Positions 19,728-26,721 of a stretch of DNA of 29,783 bases are shown here, one piece after another. Source of the DNA: Spirogloea muscicola. Lineage: Eukaryota; Streptophyta; Zygnematophyceae; Spirogloeales; Spirogloeaceae. A program made the position numbers and the translations under genes. The first letter of the stretch is position 1; each line of letters starts with the position of its first letter. Under the pieces are notes generated by a model, which worked only from the letters and a program-made list of their open reading frames with translations, did no database searches and had not been told where the DNA came from. The DNA is taken from the NCBI GenBank assembly GCA_009602725.1, contig WELB01000129.1, forward strand, positions 124,050 to 153,832, given 5' to 3'.

Positions 19728-20869
19728 CGGTTTTCATTGCGAAGTTTGACAAGCTCGTCACCACTGAACCTCGGACCCATCCAATAATTGGGTCTTATCC
19801 CTCTTGTATAGGGCGCCTGCCTGGCCATCCCCTGTAACTCCTTGTAGCTTTTCTTGATCCAGGGCGCCCTAGCTCTATTTCCTTCCGCTTCTTCCGAGCG
19901 GACCTGGGAATAAAGGGCATCCACCCGGACAGCCATCCGCACCATCTCATCGAATGTTTCCGGTGCCCTGATGTCCACTTCCTTCTTGATGCTGAATCTG
20001 AGGCCCCGCACAAAGCGGTCCTTTTTTTCAACTTCGCTGACATCGGGGATCTCTAGAAGCAAAGTCTGGAATCTCTGGACATACTCCTGTACTGATCCAA
20101 TTTGTCGAAGCACCGCCAGCTTGTCCCTTGCGATGCGGATGGGGTCAATGGGCATAAATTGGGCCTTGAGCTTCGTCTGAAATTCATTCCATGAGATCGA
20201 TTCGCCTCCTTCCGACTCCACAATGGATCTCCACCAGATGACCGCATTCCCTCGTAGAAAAGTGGAGGCAAAAATTGGTTTCTCCTCCATCGGTACCTTA
20301 GATAGTGTAAGATACTGGCCCATCTGGAAAAGCCATGCCCTGACATCACCGTCGCCAGCAAAGAAATCTGGTTTCGCCGGTTTCAGAGTAGCGAGCCCTC
20401 TGTTCGAGGCTAGCACTTCGCTTGCCTCGTGGGAATGCATAGAAGCTTGCCCGATTCTTTCTTTTGCTTTATCCAACTCCTGCCAAAGGTCGTTTCGTTC
20501 AGCTTTGAGCCGCTGGACCTCCGCCGATAGGACTTCCATGGCAGAGATGACCGCCTGATTGCGTGCCATGTCCACACCGTCTCCCGGATCCGGTTCGCTC
20601 TCATCCCCGTCCGGGTCGGTTTCCGCCTCCAAGAGCGCCCCTCTGCCATGTTCACCGTCGCCCAACAGCTGCGGCCGGCTAGGACCAGTGGACTCACCCA
20701 CGATAGCTGCGAGCGGGACATCCAGCCGCTCGCTCGCAGGGGTGGTGGCCACTGCATCCGGCCGCTCGCTTGCAGGGGTGGTGGCCACGGTATTCGACCG
20801 CTCGCTCGCAGGGGTGGTGGCTGCTGCGGCCGATCCCTTTCGCTTCTTGGCACCCTTCTTGCCTACCAT
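19631..20869 (-). CDS. gag: Chromovirus Gag
   Basis: 412 codons from the first ATG (20867-20869). A GTG further upstream lies in the primer-binding site and is not a credible start. The N-terminus is basic ([10 protein letters not shown]), followed by three 12-residue repeats ([12 protein letters not shown]). A short coiled-coil-like helix contains [20 protein letters not shown]. The Gag core follows, with [28 protein letters not shown] and [19 protein letters not shown]. One CCHC knuckle, [14 protein letters not shown], is near residues 382-395. Gag forms the particle that packages element RNA. Its last 33 or so codons overlap pol. Confidence 0.93.
   Translation of the reverse strand: MVGKKGAKKRKGSAAAATTPASERSNTVATTPASERPDAVATTPASERLDVPLAAIVGESTGPSRPQLLGDGEHGRGALLEAETDPDGDESEPDPGDGVDMARNQAVISAMEVLSAEVQRLKAERNDLWQELDKAKERIGQASMHSHEASEVLASNRGLATLKPAKPDFFAGDGDVRAWLFQMGQYLTLSKVPMEEKPIFASTFLRGNAVIWWRSIVESEGGESISWNEFQTKLKAQFMPIDPIRIARDKLAVLRQIGSVQEYVQRFQTLLLEIPDVSEVEKKDRFVRGLRFSIKKEVDIRAPETFDEMVRMAVRVDALYSQVRSEEAEGNRARAPWIKKSYKELQGMARQAPYTRGIRPNYWMGPRFSGDELVKLRNENRCFNCKEVGHLARECPKWSETGRTESENGPRQ
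19646..19652 (-). promoter_or_regulatory. Candidate -1 frameshift site
   Basis: On the minus strand G-GAA-AAC in the gag frame lies within the gag/pol overlap. It resembles the X-XXY-YYZ heptamer only loosely: the A-site codon can re-pair, the P-site less well. It is the best slippery site I found before the gag stop codon at 19631-19633. Confidence 0.4.
20724..20831 (-). repeat. 36-bp repeat inside gag
   Basis: Three in-frame units built around cgctcg(c/t)(t/a)... ggggtggtggc on the plus strand encode the repeated ATTPASER segment. It is a coding minisatellite in the Gag N-terminal region. Confidence 0.8.
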
Positions 20870-20911
20870 TGACGCGTCACACTCGGTGGTTGCCCCGAAA
20901 AGACTTGTTTC

Positions 20912-20922
20912 CTCTGATACCA
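20912..20922 (-). promoter_or_regulatory. Primer-binding site (initiator tRNA-Met type)
   Basis: TGGTATCAGAG starts one base after the 5' LTR on the minus strand. It is the classic sequence complementary to the 3' end of initiator tRNA-Met, used to prime minus-strand DNA synthesis. Confidence 0.88.
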
Positions 20923-20923
20923 C

Positions 20924-21463
20924 TGTAAAGAATGAGGATCGTCAAGCCCAAGGACGAGGCGTTGGTGTCGCGAAGCAAAGGAGTCGGAGCCAAACTTGTG
21001 CAATGGGTCAAAACAAACCAGATGTTGAAATATAAACAATGCCGAGCGTAAGCGTCTGGGGAGGGAAGAGAGAAACCCCAACTCGTCTCCCCTTCTCCTT
21101 AAGTAGCCATCGAGGTTCTCGGGGCCCTGCCCCCGGCCTCATGGGATTATTAGGCGCCCGGCCACTTGCTAAGCCCTCACAGAAGATCCACCCGTGGCCG
21201 CCGCCTCCGCCGCTGGAGTCGCCGCCGATTGCGGGGACCCCGCGCGGAATACTAATACTAATACTAGTAGAGTTCTAACACTAGATTCCGGCTTTGCCGC
21301 CGTCGCGCTCCTAAATTCCATATGGCTCCTTCATCAGCGTCGCGCGCCATTATTCAGAGATGCGCTTTCTCTAATATCGCGCGCCCGTCCTTCGCCTCCT
21401 CAGTACCCCCTCCAGCTATCATTCCCTTGATATAGATGTTCCATCTTGTGTAACTTCGTTACA
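20924..21463 (-). repeat. 5' LTR of the chromovirus
   Basis: 540 bp with TG...CA ends and the same terminal palindrome at 21449-21463. An AT-rich GTTTATATTT (minus strand) near the LTR 3' part, about 21027-21036, might serve as a promoter element. That is a guess from composition only. Confidence 0.93.
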
Positions 21464-21540
21464 AGTGTTGTCGCCGAGATGTTGTTGTCGCCGAGATGTT
21501 GTTGTTGTAGCCGAGATGTTGTTGTTGTCGCCGAGAGAGA
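21464..21540. repeat. Target duplication plus short tandem repeat
   Basis: After AGTGT (21464-21468), the words GTTGTCGCCGAGAT, GTTGTTGTAGCCGAGAT and similar repeat four times. The element integrated at the edge of this minisatellite. Confidence 0.75.
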
Positions 21541-21975
21541 GAGTCAGAGATGGGTGGACCTCCATTGTCAGCGTGAATCACACACAAAAGTATATGACCC
21601 AGCCTAGGAGCCACATAGGGAGAAAAAGTGGTCCTCCATCCTTAGCGTGAATCACACACCGAAGTGGGTGAGTCAGCCTAGTGAGGCCACGTGTGAAGCC
21701 CAGTCAGCTGTCCTAGTCAGATCGACACAAATAGGCAGTCCACAGGATAAGGCACGACAGAGGAAATAAAAAGTCCCTGCCTCATACTGGAAGAGCTGTT
21801 CATTGTGGGGCTGGCCTCTCACAGTCATTGCAGTACATTAACAAGAGCTGTTTCATTGTATTTATATACCTTGTTCATGCCTTTGGGCTGGCCTCTCACA
21901 GCCATTGCCTTAGAGGAGCTGTATCGTAGCTGCTTTCTTTCTTTGTGTGATAACCTTAGCGCTTCCCCTGGCCCC
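21541..21975 (+). other. Unassigned, with two tail-like hairpins
   Basis: A pair of similar blocks contains gtgaatcacacac (about 21573 and 21649). Two plus-orientation hairpin relics, GGGCTGGCCTCTCACAG, lie at about 21809 and 21886, like the one at 612. No gene is supported. Confidence 0.5.
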
Positions 21976-22590
21976 CTTTAATCTTGATGCGCGACGCCGT
22001 CTACCGTGCGGTCGTGGAAGTCAACGATATCATGCCTATCACCACGGACGCCCAGGGACGTCATCATCGCCGCACACTTGACATTGTGGGCGTGCAACCT
22101 GGTGGAGGACCACGGGCCCTGGTCGACGTTGTTGTTACGGAGGCATATGAAGGTCCAGCATCGACACACATCGCTGGTCACGCAGTGGGCATTGCAGAAC
22201 AAAGAAAGCTGCAGCACTACTCCGATCACCCCCAATGCGATCAGCTCCTGCCAGCAGCAATCGACGTCTTTGGCTGTCTGGGTCCTCGTTTCCACACCCT
22301 CCTACAAAACATTGCCAATCTAGGCTACACACGTAGTGCAGATGTGTTTCCGGCTGAGATGGGCTTGCCAGCTGCATATCTGTCTTGCGACGACAAATTT
22401 CGGCCTGTTTGCAGCGTGCTCAGGCTAATGCCTTGCTCCAGAAAGCTGGGCGAGCTCTAATTGGCAGAAGGGCTTCGTATCTGGAAATCAAGTATTCATG
22501 CATCGCTTAGCGACCTTTTTTGGGAGTGCCACTTCTTCTTCATGTTTTGACCCGTCGTTACTTAGAAGAAGTGGCACTCCAAGTGGGTTA
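21976..22590 (+). pseudogene. RLE-LINE subfamily A copy
   Basis: An open stretch of about 150 codons encodes the RLE core RRTLDIVGVQPGGGPRALVD, VVVTEAYEGPASTHIAGHAV, AIDVFGCLGPRFHTLLQNIA and MGLPAAYLS. A frame change near 22385 then gives QKAGRAL-like sequence, and SLSDLF plus LTRRY near the stop at about 22563-22565. The finger and RT are absent. Two tag fragments have inserted at its C-terminus. Its 3' untranslated block continues after the second insertion at about 22584. Confidence 0.78.
22518..22583. mobile_element. Two tag-only micro-insertions in opposite orientations
   Basis: Compared with intact subfamily A ends, about 22 extra bases (ttgggagtgccacttcttct, plus orientation) sit between the codons for SDL and VLTRRY. 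A second block of about 22 bases (agaagaagtggcactccaag, minus orientation) sits at the stop codon and is flanked by gttact on both sides. The two form a perfect 17-bp inverted repeat: 22523-22539 with 22564-22580. Confidence 0.65.
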
Positions 22591-22616
22591 CTGAGCGGGT
22601 CAATCTGCTGTGATTT

Positions 22617-22701
22617 ATGTAAGAAGAGAAGGGGCACTCCCAATGGGGGCAAGGGCTGCGAAAAGCCAGCCCAAAAATGAGAAAGGAATGAGAAAAATGT
22701 A
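22617..22701 (-). mobile_element. About 75-bp tail insertion with target duplication
   Basis: A class I tail with hairpin in minus orientation (about 22622-22696) splits the subfamily A untranslated region. It is flanked by ATGTA at 22617-22621 and 22697-22701. Confidence 0.65.
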
Positions 22702-22744
22702 GATCTTTAGATCTACTTGGCCATTGGCCTTCGTTTAATTCAAA

Positions 22745-22885
22745 TACACGACATTTCGTTTTCTATGGGCTAGCCCCTCAATGGGCGAGCCCTTTCTTCT
22801 TGTTCATTCTTTTTGGGCTTGGCTGTTCCAGCCCCAGATCTTGCCCATATCCTCAATGGGCGAGCACTTCTTTTTTCTTCTTCTT
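22745..22885 (+). mobile_element. Class II tail pieces
   Basis: tatgggctagcccctcaatgggcgagcc, then tttctt, followed by a second tail with a GGGCTTGGCTGTTCCAGCCCC hairpin (about 22816-22836) and atgggcgagcacttct. The plus strand ends in pyrimidine-rich sequence. Confidence 0.55.
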
Positions 22886-22899
22886 TTGCCTCCCTTTTT

Positions 22900-23125
22900 T
22901 TTTGAGGCTCCTCACTCGTCACTACTGAGTGATCCATTCTCCCCCTGCTCTACCATAGAAGAAGATAGCCTCTTCAGTCCCCTTTGTAGCGGCCCCTTCG
23001 GACCTTTGTCAATTCTTTTGGGCTGGCTTTTCGCAGCCCTTGCCCCCATTGGGAGTACCACTTCTTCTTCTTGCTTTTCGCAGCCCTTGCCCCCATTGGG
23101 AGGTTATGTAGAGGTTATGTAGAGG
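22900..23125 (+). mobile_element. RLE-LINE subfamily B 3' end
   Basis: Codons for LLTRHY and TGA (about 22908-22928) are followed by the B untranslated region. The class I hairpin is at about 23020-23042 and the tag follows. A second partial hairpin-plus-tail copy follows directly (about 23073-23101). A small tandem repeat, ggttatgtaga, lies at about 23102-23124. The truncation leaves almost no coding sequence. Confidence 0.7.
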
Positions 23126-23159
23126 TCTTGCTTTCTTTCTTTGTGTGCTTTGTTTTCTT

Positions 23160-23481
23160 AGCGCTTCCTCTGCCTGGGGCGCTGCCCGGCTTCAACGCCG
23201 CCGGGTCGCTCGCCCAAGTCTTTCGGATGCGCCTGGCAGTATCATTCCAACGTTCCCTTGCCCTTGCAGTCCGTACGCGCGCAGGAGAAAGGGCTCGCCC
23301 ATTGAGGATAGGGGCTGGACAAGCCAGCCCAAAAAAGTATGAACAAAGAACGAGAAGGGGGCCAGAGGAAGCCAGAGGAAGCGCAGGACGCGCTTTGGCC
23401 GCCGCCTCCGGGTCTCGGCGGAGCGCCTCCTTCCCCGCATCGAGCTATTCTGACCTGCTGTTGCTCACTCGTGGGTATTGA
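23160..23481 (+). pseudogene. RLE-LINE subfamily B C-terminus with an in-frame 94-bp insertion
   Basis: The frame reads FNAAGSLAQVFRMRLAVSFQ, a foreign segment, then GRALAAASGSRRSA and YSDLLLLTRGY, stopping at 23479-23481. The foreign segment is the tail insertion at 23287-23380. Insert plus one duplicated target copy is 102 bases, so the frame stays open across it. Confidence 0.75.
23279..23388 (-). mobile_element. 94-bp tail insertion with 8-bp target duplication
   Basis: GCGCAGGA at 23279-23286 and again at 23381-23388 flank a class II tail in minus orientation (23287-23380). Its hairpin is GGGGCTGG-ACAAG-CCAGCCC. Removing the insert and one duplicate restores the usual subfamily B spacing, RTRAGRALAAA. 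Confidence 0.85.
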
Positions 23482-23549
23482 GCTTCCCTAGTGTGATGTT
23501 GTGTTTGGTAGAGTAGTCCTTCTTCGGCATCTCTTTCTTTGGCTTTGGA

Positions 23550-23770
23550 CATTGTCCATTCTTTTTGGGCTGGCTTTGCCAGCCCCTCCTCAATGGGCGA
23601 GCCCTTTCTTCTTGTGAGTGGCCAGCCCAGATGAGGCTTCCTCTGGCCCCCCTTCTCGTACTTTGTTCATTCTTTTTTGGGCTGGCTTTATCAGCCCCTA
23701 TCCTCAATGAGCGAGCCCTTCTTCCTACATGGAAGAAGGGCTCGCCCATTGAGGATAGGGGCTGGCAAAC
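23550..23770. mobile_element. Tail cluster with a 34-bp inverted repeat
   Basis: A plus tail with GGGCTGGC-TTT-GCCAGCCC (about 23568-23586) and class II tag is followed by a second plus tail and a third in minus orientation. The last two face each other: 23692-23725 pairs with 23731-23764, with one mismatch and a 5-base spacer (tacat). Confidence 0.75.
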
Positions 23771-24410
23771 GGCGGCGAGCGGACCGGATCCCATGACCTG
23801 CTCAGGGACGGCATGCAAGGCGTCTTCCTCGAGGCTGGTTACAAGGTGGCCGTGGAGCACTCGTCAATAATGCCCATCCTGCGCGACGACGACGGCCGGA
23901 TCCACACCCGGCGCGCTGACCTCGTCGCCATCCCGCCCGGTGGCGGTCCGCGCATCATCGCGGATGTGGTGACCGCCGACTGTGTCGACTCGGCTAACCC
24001 CTCCAAGTCGGCGACGACCGCTGGGCATGCGGTCGCTGTGGCGGCCCGCGGCAAAGAACGGAAATATGCAGACCACCCGCCTGCCGACGAATTCGCTGCC
24101 CTGGCCATCGATGTCCACGGGGCCTATGGCCGTGGCTGGCTGGACCTCCTCCAGCGGCTTGCCCGGCAGGCCATCGAGCGGCGGCCGGGTCTGCCAGGGC
24201 GAGCTGCCAGGGCTGGCCGGCTTCAACGCGGCCGGCTCCCTGGCCCAGGTTTTCCGAATGCGGCTCTCCGTGTCCCTCCACCGCTCCCTCGCCTATGCGA
24301 GACGGCCAGGCGCATTCGATACACTTGCGCCAGCGACCCGGCTGCAGGGAAGTCAACCGGCTCCCCATGGAAGCGCCGGGCGATGGTGTGGCGGGGGCAA
24401 GGGCTGCGAA
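23771..24410 (+). pseudogene. RLE-LINE subfamily B endonuclease region
   Basis: A long open frame encodes SHDLLRDGMQGVFLEAGYKV, the RLE core RRADLVAIPPGGGPRIIADV, ARGKERKYADHPPADEFAAL and AIDVHGAYGRGWLDLLQRLA. A frameshift at about 24200 then gives FNAAGSLAQVFRMRLSVSLH in the next frame. The start lies directly against a class II tail, with the finger and RT missing. The C-terminus is lost in rearranged sequence at about 24300-24410. It is the best-preserved B-type RLE core in the window. Confidence 0.78.
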
Positions 24411-24620
24411 AAAGAAGAAAGGGCTCGCCCATTGAGGATAGGGGCTGGACAAGCCAGCCCAAAAAAGAATGAACAAAGAACGAGAAGGGGGCCAGAGGAA
24501 GCGCTAAGAAACCAAAGCACACAAAGGAAGAAGTGGCACTCCCAATGGGGGCAAGGGCTGCGAAAAGCCAGCCCAAAAAGAATTCACAAAGGTTCAGAGG
24601 GGCCTAAGAGCGGTAGAAAG
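24411..24620 (-). mobile_element. Two tail insertions in tandem
   Basis: A class II tail (about 24416-24530, hairpin GGGGCTGG-ACAAG-CCAGCCC) is followed by a class I tail (about 24531-24610, hairpin near 24555-24577). Both are in minus orientation. The first is nearly identical to the insertion at 23287-23380, including the downstream gaacaaagaacgagaagggg. Confidence 0.7.
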
Positions 24621-24784
24621 AAAGAAAGCAGCTACAAATCACTCAGTAACCCCTGCTAAGCAGCCGCAAATCAGAGAGGCTAGGGTCCTGGAAGAGCCAC
24701 TCTGAACAGCTGGGCAAGCAACCCGGCGGCTTGGTCTAGCCTACCTTTCATTTCGTGCGCACCGCGCGGCTTTCATCCGCGCTG

Positions 24785-24932
24785 CAAGGAATGGATGTGT
24801 GTATAGAAGAAGTGGCACTCCATGTGTATAAAGAGATGGAGGGCCATGTGTGGCCAAGTACAAAGGTAAGCACATTGACGTATGTACATCACCTGTTGCT
24901 AGGCTGACCCGCTCAGTAACCACGGGTCAGCC
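24785..24932 (-). mobile_element. LINE subfamily A 3' end next to a host gene
   Basis: Minus-strand codons for AARLTRGY stop at about 24913-24915, followed by the A-type untranslated region (ggccaagtacaaaggtaagc on the plus strand). The coding remnant ends about 30 bases before the ATG of the DUF3531 gene on the opposite strand. Confidence 0.65.
24798..24830 (-). mobile_element. 17-bp tag-only micro-insertion with 8-bp target duplication
   Basis: TGTGTATA (24798-24805) and TGTGTATA (24823-24830) flank gaagaagtggcactcca (24806-24822), the terminal tag of the class I tail in minus orientation. The related sequence at about 2480-2500 lacks both the 17 bases and the second TGTGTATA. Confidence 0.75.
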
Positions 24933-24963
24933 TGGCGGCTTCTGAGCCCTCGGGGGGGCCCAG

Positions 24964-26721
24964 ATGGCGGCGGCTGCGGCGGCTGTGGCGAGCGAGGCGG
25001 CTGCCGTCGCAGCCCGTGGCGGCCCCGCCGGCTGCAGCAGCGCGCCATGCCGGCGNCGGCTCCTGGCAAGAGCGGCGCCGGCGGCGCCCGCCAGCGCCGG
25101 CTGCTCCGCCGCCGCGAGGAGCGGGGCTGGAGGCAGGGCGGGCATGGCGGCGAGTACCCGGACTGGGCCAGGCACGCACAGCCGGCGCTTCCGTCCGCCC
25201 CAACTCCGCCTCCTGCCCAGCCCCCGAGCTGAGGTCGCGGGGCCGTGTGCGGCTGCGAGGGGCTGGCCAGGCTGCTGGAAAGCGCCGTGGAGGACGACAA
25301 GGAGCTGCGGGAGGTGCTGGGGGACAGCCTCGGCGATCCGGCTGCCATGCAGCGCAAGGTTGCCAGTAGCACCTTCTTATGCCATTGAGCAGCAGCCGAG
25401 GGAGCATTCGCTGACGGCCGGGCCCAGCGTGCTTTCTTCCGGCCAGATCGAGGAGAGAGTGCGGCGCAAAGGGCGCGACATTCTGCAGCCCAAGAGCGGG
25501 TCTGCACTGCCCATAGAAGTGGTCTTCAACAAGTTGAGGACCCTCCTTCACCACCACCTTGGGCAGGCCCCCCGTCTCTTGCTGCCTCTCCTCTTGCGGC
25601 AAGGGAGCTGACGAGCCCAAGGCGCCTGTCCCTTGCAGCTATGACCCCTTTGACCTATACATCTGGTTGGAGCTGTACAGCAAGCCGTCTGAAAAGGACG
25701 TCGAGATTCTGGGCACGGTAAAGCGGCGGCTCTTGCACCCAATCCGGACAGCGGCGGGCGTAGACACACAGGAATCTGACGCTGATACTACGTCCAGCAG
25801 AGTCTGACGAGCAGTCATTCTTCCCAGCCTTTCCTCTTGATACCATAATCTCGACCAGTATCCAGAGTCCACACTTTGAGCCCCCACTCTCGGTGAAACA
25901 TCACGAAAGTGCACTAGCTAAGTCAGCATGATGCCAAGGACAATGGTTCTGCATGCCTTATCTACCCTCAATGGTGCAGGTCTTGAGATCTTGGTACTTG
26001 ATGGGCAAGTTGGGGGCCTACAACACCATGAATTTGCAGGTACGCAATGTAACCTTCCGACTTGTTTTCAAATTGTTATCAAAGAGTGATCCCTTCTCAG
26101 CAGGGATCCTGCCACAGCCAATATGAGAGACCACCTGGCTGACTTGGCAGGAGCCATTGTGCAGCTTACAAATCTGCCGGTCAATGCTGCCCCAACCTAC
26201 AGCCAACGTCAGGCTGAGGAGGCACTACCAGCCGCTATTCATAACATCGGGGATCTAGAATTCCAAGATCATGTCGCTCGTTTCTGGCAAGTGGTCCCAT
26301 CAGCTGATTTGCCAAGCTGCAAATTGTAGTCTCGATCACGTCGCCTGAACTTAGCTTGGTGCTTGAAGTGGCACTTTGCTCAAACAGTTGCTATTCTTAC
26401 TTCTGAAAGGCCCACTATATGGCAACTCTCAGCTGTCCTGGCCTCCTGCAGGGTCGATCTGGGTACGTCTGACCCGCTTGCGCTGGATATTCTCATCAAT
26501 TCCCTCACTTCCCTGAGCTCAGAGTGAGTATACTTGCTAGGAGATAATTGCTTGTTGCCCTGCACTTGGGTTACGTGTGTGGTAGTGCCTCTGATTTTGG
26601 GTTCTGTTTGGATGGCAGCATGATTGGGCTGAGGCGCATTGTCTTTGGAGGTCAAAATTTCGATGGTTGGGAGGAGGGCATGACAAATGATTTGGATGGG
26701 TATATTGTTCACAAGATTTGA
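24964..26721 (+). CDS. DUF3531-family protein, probably plastid, 8 exons
   Basis: Proposed exons: 24964-25153, 25234-25358, 25447-25532, 25639-25717, 25980-26039, 26165-26286, 26452-26523, 26619-26721. They give 278 aa in one frame. Residues 1-60 are Ala/Arg-rich, like a plastid transit peptide. Next come DDKELREVLGDSLGDPAAMQ and IEERVRRKGRDILQPKSGSA. The DUF3531 core starts with YDPFDLYIWLELYSKPSEKD, then SWYLMGKLGAYNTMNLQ, IHNIGDLEFQDHVARFWVDL, GTSDPLALDILINSLTSLSS and RRIVFGGQNFDGWEE. The family is shared by cyanobacteria and plastid-bearing eukaryotes and its function is unknown. Introns are GT-AG except 26287-26451, which starts GCAAGT. The last six exons are well supported by the family pattern. 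Exons 1-2 rest on frame and splice-site fit only, and exon 1 contains an N at 25056. Confidence 0.8.

Larger units (their letters stand above)
15458..21463 (-). mobile_element. Complete Ty3/gypsy chromovirus
   Basis: A 6006-bp element transcribed on the minus strand. The order is 5' LTR (20924-21463), primer site, gag, pol (protease, RT, RNase H, integrase, chromodomain), polypurine tract and 3' LTR (15458-15997). Target duplications AGTGT are at 15453-15457 and 21464-21468. The chromodomain at the pol C-terminus places it among chromoviruses, whose chromodomain is thought to guide integration to chromatin marks. LTRs differ by about 11 substitutions and 2 single-base indels, and both ORFs are uninterrupted. 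The insertion is therefore fairly recent and may be competent. Confidence 0.95.

Noticed and set aside
20870-20923. GTG start giving an 18-codon longer Gag
   Set aside because: The GTG begins in the primer-binding site right after the LTR. The first ATG at 20869 is followed by a typical basic Gag N-terminus.
25359-25392. A 34-bp intron joining MQRK to QQPREH
   Set aside because: Too short for a spliceosomal intron. The 88-bp alternative ending at 25446 gives MQRK-IEERVRRKGRDIL, which fits the family pattern.
24964-25611. 215-codon single open frame as a complete gene
   Set aside because: The family-conserved residues jump between frames. Splicing with GT-AG sites joins them into one frame, whereas the unspliced frame ends in intron sequence.
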